Assembly (NCBI GenBank): GCA_030693565.1
Contig: JAUYAJ010000101.1
Location: 1 to 12,456 of the forward strand
Direction: 5' to 3'
Length of the DNA stretch: 12,456 bases
Origin: Rubrivivax sp.
GTDB taxonomy: Bacteria; Pseudomonadota; Gammaproteobacteria; Burkholderiales; Burkholderiaceae_C
Made by a program: the position numbers and the translations under genes. Below are positions 1 to 7,110 of this stretch, in pieces (the stretch's first letter is position 1; the number at the start of each line of letters is the position of its first letter). Under the pieces are notes generated by a model that worked only from the letters and a program-made list of their open reading frames with translations, did not search any database and had not been told where the DNA came from.

Positions 1-379
1 CTCGCTCGTTAACCAGATCACCGAGCGCGAGGCCAGTGGCGCCGCGCAGGCGCAGAAGATCGCCTCCGTGCTGCTGCAGTTCGGTGAAAAGAACCCGGGC
101 ATGGCGCGCGTGATGGTGGGCGACGCGCTGGTGTTCGAACATGAGCGGCTGACGGCGCGCATGAACCAGTTTTTCGACCGCGTCGAATCGCAGCTGCGCC
201 AAAGCCTGCGCCTGGCCGCCGAAGCGGCCGGCTCGCCGACGCCGACGGTGCAGGCCAACGCGCTGGCATCGGCGCTGACCTCGCTGATCATCGGCCGCCT
301 GCAGCGCTATGCGCGCACCGGCTTTCGCCGCCTGCCCACCGAACAGCTCGACCTGGCGCTGCAGCGGCTGACCGGCTGA
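1..379 (+). CDS. slmA: Nucleoid occlusion factor SlmA, C-terminal part (5' end outside window)
   Basis: Open from the window edge in frame 2 to TGA at 377-379, giving 125 residues of a protein normally near 200. SlmA is a TetR-fold DNA-binding protein that blocks FtsZ assembly over the nucleoid. The stretch GEKNPGMARVMVGDALVFEHERL closely resembles the family signature following the DNA-binding domain (seen as short blocks: KNPGMARVM, GDALVFE, HERLTARM). The end, with GRLQRYARTGFRRLPTEQLD, also matches the SlmA C-terminus (RxxRFARSxFxxxPT-like). The N-terminal helix-turn-helix lies upstream of the window. An internal GTG at 68 is not the start because the family similarity continues upstream of it. 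The gene ends 56 bases before the next gene, with no clear terminator between them. Confidence 0.88.
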   Translation, partial: SLVNQITEREASGAAQAQKIASVLLQFGEKNPGMARVMVGDALVFEHERLTARMNQFFDRVESQLRQSLRLAAEAAGSPTPTVQANALASALTSLIIGRLQRYARTGFRRLPTEQLDLALQRLTG

Positions 380-422
380 CGCTGCTTCGGTGCGGCCCGG
401 CGCGGCTCGAACAGGCCGCCAC

Positions 423-428
423 TACACT
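423..428 (+). promoter_or_regulatory. -10-like hexamer TACACT placed for a leaderless DUF815 mRNA
   Basis: TACACT ends 7 bases before the ATG at 436, so a transcript starting at the usual distance would begin at or next to that ATG. No Shine-Dalgarno sequence is visible before the ATG. I could not see a convincing -35 box about 17 bases upstream, so this is a weak call. Confidence 0.3.
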
Positions 429-435
429 GCGTGCC

Positions 436-1311
436 ATGACCACCGCTGCCGTTGAATCGCTGCTGGCGCGCGCCGAGCAATTGCTCGCCCGCCTCGAATC
501 CGTGCTCCCCCATGCCCCTGCGGCGCCCGACTGGGCGGCGTCGACGGCGTTTCGCTACCGGCGCCGCGGCAGCGCCGGCGTGCTCGAGCCGGTGCGCCAT
601 GTCGCCACCATCCGCCTGGCCGACCTGAAGGAGGTCGAGCCGCAGAAGGAGCGCCTGCTGCGCAACACCGAGCAGTTCGTCGGCGGGCGCGGCGCCAACA
701 ACGTCTTGCTGACCGGCGCCCGCGGCACCGGCAAGAGCTCGCTGATCAAGGCCTGCCTGAACGAGTTCGCGCCGCAGGGGCTGCGCCTGATCGAGGTCGA
801 CAAGGCCGAGCTCATCGACTTGCCCGACATCGTCGACCTGGTCGCCGAGCGCCCCGAGCGTTTCGTCATCTTCTGCGACGACCTCAGCTTCGACGAAGGC
901 GAACCCGGCTACAAGGCGCTCAAGAGCATGCTCGACGGCTCGGTGTCGCAAGCCAGCGACAACGTGCTGATCTACGCCACCAGCAACCGCCGCCACCTGC
1001 TGCCCGAGTACATGGCGGAGAACCTGAGTTACCAGCACACCGCCGACGGCGAGGTGCATCCGGGCGAGGTGATCGAAGAGAAGATTTCGCTGTCCGAACG
1101 TTTCGGCCTGTGGATCAGCTTCTACCCCTTCACGCAGAAGGAATACCTGGCCATCGTGGCCCAGTGGCTGCGCAGCTTTGGTGTGGGGGAGGCGGCGATC
1201 GCCGCCGCGCGCCAGGAGTCGCTGGTGTGGGCGCTGGAGCGCGGTTCGCGCTCAGGCCGCGTGGCCCAGCAGTTCGCACGCGACTACGCCGGCCGCCATG
1301 CCGGGGGTTGA
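436..1311 (+). CDS. DUF815-family AAA+ ATP-binding protein
   Basis: 291 residues, close to the usual length of this family. The Walker A motif GARGTGKS is at residues 94-101. A hydrophobic strand with acidic residues (FVIFCDDLSF, 143-152) is the Walker B, and ATSNRRHLLPE (181-191) is a sensor-1/arginine-rich segment typical of DUF815 proteins. The C-terminal FGLWISFYPFTQKEYL (223-238) is another family hallmark. Residues 1-60 are helical and variable. It is presumably a cytoplasmic ATPase; no substrate is established that I know of, and none can be read from the sequence. The ATG at 436 lacks an SD but has a -10-like hexamer just upstream. The last 14 bases overlap the following Nudix gene, which suggests co-transcription. 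Family assignment is firm; role unknown. Confidence 0.9.
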   Translation: MTTAAVESLLARAEQLLARLESVLPHAPAAPDWAASTAFRYRRRGSAGVLEPVRHVATIRLADLKEVEPQKERLLRNTEQFVGGRGANNVLLTGARGTGKSSLIKACLNEFAPQGLRLIEVDKAELIDLPDIVDLVAERPERFVIFCDDLSFDEGEPGYKALKSMLDGSVSQASDNVLIYATSNRRHLLPEYMAENLSYQHTADGEVHPGEVIEEKISLSERFGLWISFYPFTQKEYLAIVAQWLRSFGVGEAAIAAARQESLVWALERGSRSGRVAQQFARDYAGRHAGG

Positions 1312-1780
1312 GGCGGCGCCCGAGCGGCTACCTGTGGACGTCGAGAATCAGACGCAGCGCCGTCCGGTGGACGTCGCGGTGGGCGTGCTGATCGACGCCG
1401 ACGGCCGCTTCCTGCTCACCTCGCGCCCGCCCGGCAAGGTTTATGAAGGCCACTGGGAATTCCCCGGCGGCAAGCTCGAAGCCGGCGAGACCGTCGAACA
1501 GGCGCTGCGGCGCGAGCTGGATGAAGAGCTCGGCATTCGCATCGGCGCGGCGCTGCCTTGGCAGGTCGAGCTGATGGACTACCCGCATGCACGCGTGCGG
1601 CTGCACTTTTGCAAGGTGTTCGACTGGGCCGGCGAGCTGCAGATGCGCGAGGGCCAGCAGATGGCCTGGCAGCGGCTGCCGGTGCAGGTGGCACCGGTGC
1701 TGCCGGGCACGCTGCCGGTGCTGCGCTGGTTCGCCGCCGAACAAGGCTTTGCCGGGCCGACCTGCAGCGAGATTGGCTAG
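1298..1780 (+). CDS. mutT: Nudix hydrolase, MutT-like (8-oxo-dGTP diphosphatase type)
   Basis: 160 residues from the ATG at 1298. The complete Nudix box Gx5Ex7REUxEExGU is at residues 58-80 (GKLEAGE, then RELDEELGI), so the metal-binding glutamates are present. WEFPGGK just before it and DVAVGVLID (25-33) are typical of MutT, which hydrolyses oxidised dGTP to keep it out of DNA. A C-terminal segment with W124 and LPVLRWF (139-145) also fits MutT. About 22 residues precede the usual MutT start, so a later start (for example GTG at 1334) is possible; no SD distinguishes them. The start overlaps the DUF815 gene by 14 bases, pointing to translational coupling. Other dNTP or nucleotide-sugar Nudix substrates cannot be excluded. 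Confidence 0.85.
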   Translation: MPGVEAAPERLPVDVENQTQRRPVDVAVGVLIDADGRFLLTSRPPGKVYEGHWEFPGGKLEAGETVEQALRRELDEELGIRIGAALPWQVELMDYPHARVRLHFCKVFDWAGELQMREGQQMAWQRLPVQVAPVLPGTLPVLRWFAAEQGFAGPTCSEIG

Positions 1781-1783
1781 ACT
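1778..1783 (+). promoter_or_regulatory. -10-like hexamer TAGACT placed for a leaderless hisI mRNA
   Basis: TAGACT begins with the TAG stop codon of the Nudix gene and ends 6 bases before the hisI ATG, so the expected transcription start falls on the A of that ATG (1790). No SD precedes hisI. A good -35 box at standard spacing was not found. Confidence 0.3.
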
Positions 1784-1789
1784 GAGCCC

Positions 1790-2179
1790 ATGGACTGGCT
1801 AGACACTGTGAAATGGGACCGTGACGGCTTGGTGCCCGTCATCGCTCAGGAATTGGGCAGCGGCGACGTGCTGATGTTCGCCTACATGAACCGCCAGGCA
1901 TTGACCGAGACTGCCGCGCGCGGCCAGGCCGTGTACTGGAGCCGCTCGCGCCAGCGCCTGTGGCACAAAGGCGAAGAATCGGGCCATGTGCAGCAGGTTC
2001 ACGAAATGCGCCTGGACTGCGACGCCGACGTGCTGCTGCTGAAGGTGACCCAGCGCGGCCACGAACCCGGCATCGCCTGCCACACCGGGCGCCACAGCTG
2101 CTTCTTCCGCCGCCATGAAGGCGGCGAGTGGCTGACCGTGGAGCCCGTGCTGAAAGACCCGGAGACGATTTACAAATGA
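1790..2179 (+). CDS. hisI: Phosphoribosyl-AMP cyclohydrolase
   Basis: 129 residues. Opens the adenine ring of phosphoribosyl-AMP to give ProFAR, the third step of histidine synthesis, in the cytoplasm. Family motifs are VLMFAYMN (27-34), YWSRSRQRLWHKGEESGH (49-66), the acidic metal site DCDAD (76-80) with Asp76, 78 and 80, and CHTGRHSCF (97-105), whose cysteines 97 and 104 have the spacing expected for zinc ligands. It is the stand-alone form, not fused to HisE as in enterobacteria. Its TGA overlaps the ATG of hisE as ATGA (2176-2179), so the two are almost certainly translationally coupled. The preceding gene ends 9 bases upstream, and there is no SD. Confidence 0.96.
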   Translation: MDWLDTVKWDRDGLVPVIAQELGSGDVLMFAYMNRQALTETAARGQAVYWSRSRQRLWHKGEESGHVQQVHEMRLDCDADVLLLKVTQRGHEPGIACHTGRHSCFFRRHEGGEWLTVEPVLKDPETIYK

Positions 2180-2532
2180 CGACGAGCAGCGGCAACGACA
2201 CATTGGCCCGGCTGGCCGAGGTGATCGCCTCGCGCCGCAGTGGCGACCCCGAGCACAGCTACGTCGCCCGGCTGTTCGCCAAAGGCACGGACGCGATCCT
2301 GAAGAAGATCGGCGAAGAGGCCACCGAGGTCGTGATGGCGGCCAAGGACGGCGAGCGCGACAAGATCGTCGGCGAAGTGGCCGACCTCTGGTTCCACACG
2401 ATGATCGCGCTCAGCGCATTCGACCTCGAACCGGCCGACGTGCTGGCCGAACTCGAACGCCGCGAAGGCTTGTCCGGGCTTGAGGAGTTTGCGCGCCGCA
2501 AGCTGCGCCAGCGTGACGGCGACGGCACGTGA
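2176..2532 (+). CDS. hisE: Phosphoribosyl-ATP pyrophosphatase
   Basis: 118 residues from the ATG that overlaps the hisI stop; an in-frame ATG at 2128 lies deep inside hisI and is not used. HisE removes pyrophosphate from phosphoribosyl-ATP, the second step of histidine synthesis, feeding HisI. It has the all-alpha MazG/HisE-type fold motifs: KKIGEEATEVVMAAKDG (residues 39-55) and EVADLWFHTMIAL (65-77), whose glutamates and aspartate bind the metal. The C-terminus LAELERREG is typical. The family usually has about 100-110 residues, with a variable N-terminus as here. The stop overlaps the GTG start of the next gene (GTGA, 2529-2532). Confidence 0.95.
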   Translation: MTTSSGNDTLARLAEVIASRRSGDPEHSYVARLFAKGTDAILKKIGEEATEVVMAAKDGERDKIVGEVADLWFHTMIALSAFDLEPADVLAELERREGLSGLEEFARRKLRQRDGDGT

Positions 2533-2900
2533 GCTCCGACCTCATGGTGCCCGAGCCCGGGGCGCAGCGCAGCAACCCGCAGCTGCTGACCCACATCCTC
2601 TACGGGCTGCACCTGCTGTCGTGGTTCTCGGCCGGCATCTTTTCGGTGGCGGCGATGGTCATCAACCATGTCAAGCGCAGCGAGTTGCCGAACGATTTCT
2701 ACCGCAGCCACTGGCGCTGGCAGGCGCGCAGCTTCTGGTTCACCTTGCTGTGGCTGGCGCTGAGCCTGCCGCTGTGGCTGCTCGTGCTGCCCGGATGGCT
2801 GGCCTGGTGCGGGATCGGCCTGTGGTACTTGTACCGTTTCGTGCGCGGCTGGTGGGCCTTTGCCGAAGGCCGGACCATGCCGGTGCCGCCTGAACAGTGA
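2529..2900 (+). CDS. Small integral membrane protein conserved beside hisE (DUF4870-like)
   Basis: 123 residues from a GTG that overlaps the hisE stop; the alternative start is ATG at 2544 (5 residues later), and neither has a clear SD. Three hydrophobic segments are visible, at about residues 22-45, 68-88 and 90-106. Between the first two is a charged stretch (VINHVKRSELPNDFYRSH) and after the last a conserved-looking tail LYRFVRGWWAFAEGRTMP. From memory, proteins of this type sit between hisE and a HIT gene in many betaproteobacteria and resemble DUF4870/Tic20-like small membrane proteins. No catalytic residues are evident and the function is unknown. It lies 7 bases before the HIT gene, in the same apparent operon. 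Confidence 0.8.
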   Translation: MSSDLMVPEPGAQRSNPQLLTHILYGLHLLSWFSAGIFSVAAMVINHVKRSELPNDFYRSHWRWQARSFWFTLLWLALSLPLWLLVLPGWLAWCGIGLWYLYRFVRGWWAFAEGRTMPVPPEQ

Positions 2901-2907
2901 GACGACG

Positions 2908-3255
2908 ATGAACACCGATCCCGACTGCATCTTCTGCAAGATCGTTGCCGGCCAGATCCCGGCCAAGAAGGCTTACGAAGACGCCGAACTGCTGGCCTTC
3001 CACGACATCCACCCGTGGGCGCCGGTCCACGTGCTGATCATCCCCAAGCTGCACCTGGCCAGCCTGGCCGAGGCCGGGCCTGAGCACGAGGCCTTGCTCG
3101 GACGCATGCTCGCGCTGGCGCCGCGGCTGATGCGCGAGCTCGGTGTCAACGACGGTTTCCGCAGCGTCATCAACACCGGGCCCAACGGCGGCCAGGAGGT
3201 CTATCACCTGCACATGCACGTGATGGGCGGGCCGCGGCCCTGGGCTCGCGGCTGA
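2908..3255 (+). CDS. hinT: Histidine triad (HIT) nucleotide-binding protein, HinT-like
   Basis: 115 residues, the usual size of HINT-branch purine nucleoside phosphoramidases, which hydrolyse AMP-N bonds such as adenylated lysine. The catalytic histidine triad HLHMHV is at residues 100-105 with H100, H102 and H104. CIFCKIVAGQIPA (7-19), HVLIIPK (41-47) and INTGPNGGQEVYH (88-100) are family motifs; C7 and C10 form the CxxC found in zinc-binding members. The ATG at 2908 follows the membrane-protein stop by 7 bases; an upstream in-frame ATG at 2860 lies inside that gene. Its TGA stop (3253-3255) is the very edge of the 268-bp structured element, so it may be the last gene of the his-linked operon. 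Confidence 0.93.
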   Translation: MNTDPDCIFCKIVAGQIPAKKAYEDAELLAFHDIHPWAPVHVLIIPKLHLASLAEAGPEHEALLGRMLALAPRLMRELGVNDGFRSVINTGPNGGQEVYHLHMHVMGGPRPWARG

Positions 3256-3522
3256 GAGGCTGTGAAGACATGAATCACGCCCGCGCCGGGGCGGCCAAGG
3301 GCCCAGGGCAAGACGGGGCGCGCGGCCCACACTGGCGTGCGGGCAAGCGGCGCAACGCCGCCCAGTGCCCTTGGCCACCCCGGCCCGTCGGGTAGGCCTA
3401 CAAAAACGGCCCCCTCGGCGTTGCAAATGCTCGCCGGGTCTATGGACCCGTCTGCGCTTTGCGCCTTGATGGCGCCGTTTCTGTGGGCCTACGCAGGCGC
3501 GATTCATGTCTTCACAGCCTCT
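3255..3522. repeat. 268-bp structured intergenic element with terminal inverted arms and two internal long hairpins
   Basis: The ends are inverted copies: 3255-3276 and 3501-3522 match perfectly over 22 bases (AGAGGCTGTGAAGACATGAA plus TC), and extending inward to 3284/3493 gives 28 of 30. Inside lie two hairpins side by side. Hairpin 1 pairs 3285-3302 with 3367-3384 (17 of 18), with nested stems at 3331-3335/3362-3366 and 3347-3352/3356-3361. Hairpin 2 pairs 3392-3410 with 3474-3492 (17 of 19), with an inner stem 3435-3440/3445-3450 around a TATG loop. The whole folds as a three-way junction. There is no believable coding sequence. TGA occurs at both outer borders (3253-3255 and 3522-3524), which could be a short target duplication. 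It resembles a non-autonomous mobile repeat (MITE/BIME-like) or a structured RNA; which one is unresolved. Confidence 0.8.
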
Positions 3523-3531
3523 GACATCCTC

Positions 3532-3548
3532 CCCGGCCGCAGGCCGGG
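3532..3548. repeat. Perfect short hairpin upstream of tatA
   Basis: CCCGGCC, loop GCA, GGCCGGG: a perfect 7-bp G+C stem. No T-run follows on either strand, so it does not look like a standard intrinsic terminator. It overlaps where the -35 region of the tatA promoter would be. Confidence 0.5.
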
Positions 3549-3562
3549 CATGCACACTCCCC

Positions 3563-3568
3563 TAGAAT
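3563..3568 (+). promoter_or_regulatory. Putative -10 box of the tatA promoter (TAGAAT)
   Basis: TAGAAT matches the sigma-70 -10 consensus at four of six positions and would start a transcript near 3575, leaving about a 20-base leader containing the SD of tatA. The -35 region is poor. Its position after the structured element suggests tatABC can be transcribed independently of the his-linked genes. Confidence 0.4.
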
Positions 3569-3595
3569 GGGAGGTTCCTCTCCTGGAGATAGACT

Positions 3596-3841
3596 ATGGG
3601 TTCGTTCAGCATCTGGCACTGGCTCATCGTGCTGCTGGTCGTGGTTTTGATCTTTGGCACCAAAAAGCTGAAGAACATCGGCGCCGACCTCGGTGGCGCG
3701 GTCAAGGGTTTCAAAGACGGCATCAAGAGCGGTGGCGAAGCCAACGCCGACGCCACCCCGGCCGCACCTGCACAGCAAGTCGGCACCCAGCGCACGGCAG
3801 ACACCAACACGGTGGATGTCGAGGCCAAGACCAAGTCCTGA
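3596..3841 (+). CDS. tatA: Twin-arginine translocase subunit TatA
   Basis: 81 residues. TatA oligomerises at the inner membrane to let folded proteins with twin-arginine signals pass. A short N-terminal membrane helix (about residues 5-20, IWHWLIVLLVVVLIF) is followed by the FGTKKLKNIG hinge (20-29), whose Phe-Gly is the hallmark of the family, and by an amphipathic helix to about 45 with GGAVKGFKDGI. The tail is rich in Ala, Thr and charged residues and probably disordered. GGAG at 3585-3588, seven bases before the ATG, is a good ribosome binding site. TatB begins 27 bases downstream, with a small hairpin between them. Distinguished from TatB by order and by the FGTKKL hinge rather than GPEKLP. 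Confidence 0.96.
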   Translation: MGSFSIWHWLIVLLVVVLIFGTKKLKNIGADLGGAVKGFKDGIKSGGEANADATPAAPAQQVGTQRTADTNTVDVEAKTKS

Positions 3842-3845
3842 GGCC

Positions 3846-3858
3846 GCAGGCCGCCTGC
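3846..3858 (+). repeat. Small hairpin between tatA and tatB
   Basis: GCAGG, loop CCG, CCTGC: a 5-bp stem just after the tatA stop, too short for a confident terminator and lacking a T-run. It could protect the tatA 3' end or tune tatB translation, but that is speculation. Confidence 0.3.
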
Positions 3859-3868
3859 AGCACCCTGA

Positions 3869-4375
3869 ATGATCGACTTTGGTTTTGACAAGCTGGCGCT
3901 GATTGGCGCCGTGGCGCTGATCGTGATCGGCCCTGAAAAGCTGCCCAAGGTGGCGCGCACCGTCGGCCACATGTTCGGCAAGGCGCAGCGTTATGTCGCT
4001 GACGTCAAAGCCGAGGTCAACCGTTCGATCGAGCTCGACGAACTGAAGAAGGTCAAGACCCAGTTCGAGGACGCCGCGCGCGGCGTCGAGCAGTCGGTGC
4101 AGCAGGAAATGAACACGGCGCACAGCGAGATCGGCGACTTCGAGTCCGACTGGGGCGGCGCCACCGCCGGCCTCGACGGCCCGAAGTCAGACCCGGCCGC
4201 GGCACTGTCCGAAGCCATGTTGCCGCAGTACAAACACCCGAAGAAGAACTGGCGCCTCAAGCGTGCGGCGATGCCGCAGTGGTACAAGCACCAGCACGGC
4301 GTGCGCACGCGTGCGCAGTCGGGCGCCGCCCGCGTGGCGCGCTTTCGCCCGCCCGGCGCGCGGACCGCCCGATGA
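3869..4375 (+). CDS. tatB: Twin-arginine translocase subunit TatB
   Basis: 168 residues, within the usual TatB range. With TatC it forms the receptor for twin-arginine signal peptides. The N-terminal helix contains FDKLALIGAVALIVIGPEKLP (residues 6-26), with the GPEKLP hinge that marks TatB; the acidic residue near the start of the helix is Asp7, where E. coli has Glu. An amphipathic helix (to about 50) and a charged helical region (SIELDELKKVKTQFEDAARG) follow. The C-terminal 40 residues are strongly basic (KKNWRLKRAAMPQWYKHQHG, then an Arg-rich tail) and look disordered. No strong SD precedes the ATG. The stop overlaps the tatC start as ATGA (4372-4375), indicating coupled translation. Confidence 0.95.
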   Translation: MIDFGFDKLALIGAVALIVIGPEKLPKVARTVGHMFGKAQRYVADVKAEVNRSIELDELKKVKTQFEDAARGVEQSVQQEMNTAHSEIGDFESDWGGATAGLDGPKSDPAAALSEAMLPQYKHPKKNWRLKRAAMPQWYKHQHGVRTRAQSGAARVARFRPPGARTAR

Positions 4376-5175
4376 GCGGCGACGACAAGCAGCCCGACGA
4401 ACTCGACGGCAGCGAAGCCCCCTTCGTCTCCCACCTGGTCGAGTTGCGCGACCGCATGATCCGGGCGCTGATCGCGGTCGGCATCGCGTTCGCCGCGCTC
4501 GCCGTCTGGCCCGGCCCGTCGGGGCTGTATGACTTGCTGGCAGCGCCGCTGGTGGCCCACCTGCCCAAGGGGGCGACGCTGATCGCCACCAACGTCATCT
4601 CGCCTATCCTGGTGCCGCTGAAGATCACGCTGATGGCGGCCTTCATGGTCGCGCTGCCGGTGGTCTTGCACCAGGTCTGGGCCTTTGTCGCCCCCGGCCT
4701 GTATTCGCACGAGAAGAAACTGATGCTGCCGCTGGTGGTGACCAGCACCTTGCTGTTCGTCATCGGCGTGGCCTTCTGCTACTTCCTGGTCATCCCGGGC
4801 ATGTCGCAGTTCATCCAGGCGTTTGCGCCTGCCAGCATCACCGCCGCGCCTGACATCGAGCAGTATTTCGGCTTCGTGCTGACGCTGTTCCTGGTGTTCG
4901 GCATCGCTTTTGAAGTGCCGGTGGCGGTGATCGTGCTGGTGCGCGTGGGCGTGGTGACGATCGAGCAACTGAAGAAGATGCGTGGCTATTTCATCGTCGG
5001 CTCCTTCGTCGTCGCCGCCGTGGTGACGCCGCCCGACGTCATCTCGCAGCTGGCGCTGGCGATCCCGATGTGCATCCTCTATGAAATCGGCCTGATCGCC
5101 GCCAGGGTCTTTCTCAAGACCACGCGCGCGCCGGACGCCCAGGCCGACGCCGCCGAAGACAAGCCGGCGCCCTGA
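4372..5175 (+). CDS. tatC: Twin-arginine translocase subunit TatC
   Basis: 267 residues, normal length. TatC is the polytopic core of the Tat receptor and reads the RR motif. The N-terminal cytoplasmic signature FVSHLVELRDRMIRAL (18-33) includes the conserved Glu-Leu-Arg. Six hydrophobic helices can be followed, with the loop ending in FVAPGLYSHEKK (105-116), FGIAFEVPV (176-184) carrying the conserved intramembrane Glu181, and KKMRGYFIVGSFVVAAVVTPPD (201-222) with the TPPD motif. The start chosen is the ATG that overlaps the tatB stop; an in-frame ATG at 4279 lies inside tatB. The TGA at 5173-5175 is separated by a single base from the stop of the convergent protease gene. Confidence 0.97.
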   Translation: MSGDDKQPDELDGSEAPFVSHLVELRDRMIRALIAVGIAFAALAVWPGPSGLYDLLAAPLVAHLPKGATLIATNVISPILVPLKITLMAAFMVALPVVLHQVWAFVAPGLYSHEKKLMLPLVVTSTLLFVIGVAFCYFLVIPGMSQFIQAFAPASITAAPDIEQYFGFVLTLFLVFGIAFEVPVAVIVLVRVGVVTIEQLKKMRGYFIVGSFVVAAVVTPPDVISQLALAIPMCILYEIGLIAARVFLKTTRAPDAQADAAEDKPAP

Positions 5176-5176
5176 G

Positions 5177-6346
<1,170 letters not shown>

Positions 6347-6347
6347 C

Positions 6348-6352
6348 GGAGG
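6348..6352 (+). promoter_or_regulatory. Ribosome binding site of the NIF3 gene
   Basis: GGAGG, eight bases before the ATG at 6361, supports that start. It lies directly against the ATG run of the divergent protease gene, so the two genes share almost no untranscribed space. Confidence 0.7.
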
Positions 6353-6360
6353 TCGGCACC

Positions 6361-7110
6361 ATGGCCGAGCGCACACAAGTCGAATCCTGTCTGCGCGAGC
6401 TGTTGCAGCCGGAGGCGTTCAAGGATTATGGGCCGAACGGCTTGCAGGTCGAAGGCGGGCGCGAGGTTCGCCACATCGCCTCGGGCGTCACCGCCAGCCT
6501 GGCTTTCATCGACGCTGCCATCACCGCCGGCGCCGACACCTTGCTGGTCCACCATGGCTTGTTCTGGCGCGGCCACGACGGCCGCCTGACCGGCTGGCTG
6601 CGCGAGCGCGTGGCACGGCTGCTGGCGCGCGACAACAACCTGTTCGCATACCACCAGCCGCTGGACGCCCATGCCGAGCGTGGCCACAACGCCCAGATCG
6701 GCCGCCGCCTGGGGCTGCTGGCCGACGGCCGCTTCGGCGACCAGGAGCTGGGTTTCATCGGCCCGGCGGCGGCGCTGGGCAGCGTCGACGCGCTGGCCGC
6801 GGCGCTGGTCACCACCTTGGAGCGCGCGCCCACGCTCGTGGCCGGTGACGGGCGGCCGCTGCGCCGCATCGGCTGGTGCACGGGTGGCGCCCAGGGCTAT
6901 TTCGAAGCCGCGATCGCCGCCGGCGCGGATGCCTTCGTCACCGGCGAGATCTCCGAGCCCCAGGCCCACCTGGCGCGCGAGACCGGCGTCGCTTTCATCG
7001 CCTGTGGCCACCACGCCAGCGAACGCTTCGGCGCGCCGGCGGTGGCCGCGCATGTGGCGGCGCAGTTCGGGCTGCGCCACCAGTTCATCGAGATCGGCAA
7101 CCCGGCATGA
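6361..7110 (+). CDS. NIF3/YbgI-family dinuclear metal-centre protein
   Basis: 249 residues, almost the same as E. coli YbgI (247). The family forms toroidal hexamers with a two-metal site; its biological role is unsettled, although GTP cyclohydrolase-like fold similarity has been noted. Metal ligands fit: H64 and H65 in LLVHHGLFW, D102 in YHQPLDAH, and H217/E221 in ACGHHASERFG. NGLQVEG (26-32) and TGEISEPQ (194-201) are also typical. A strong GGAGG site supports the start. It is divergent from the HtrA gene (14-base gap to the first ATG of the run) and overlaps the next gene by ATGA (7107-7110), so the NIF3 protein and the PdxA-like enzyme are probably co-translated. Confidence 0.93.
   Translation: MAERTQVESCLRELLQPEAFKDYGPNGLQVEGGREVRHIASGVTASLAFIDAAITAGADTLLVHHGLFWRGHDGRLTGWLRERVARLLARDNNLFAYHQPLDAHAERGHNAQIGRRLGLLADGRFGDQELGFIGPAAALGSVDALAAALVTTLERAPTLVAGDGRPLRRIGWCTGGAQGYFEAAIAAGADAFVTGEISEPQAHLARETGVAFIACGHHASERFGAPAVAAHVAAQFGLRHQFIEIGNPA

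Noticed and set aside
307..1059. 250-codon minus-strand reading frame opposite slmA and the DUF815 gene
   Set aside because: Shadow of two recognised genes; no motif of its own.
3337..3888. 183-codon plus-strand reading frame crossing the element and tatA
   Set aside because: It runs through both hairpin arms and overlaps tatA in another frame; no family resemblance and a composition typical of a GC-rich shadow frame.
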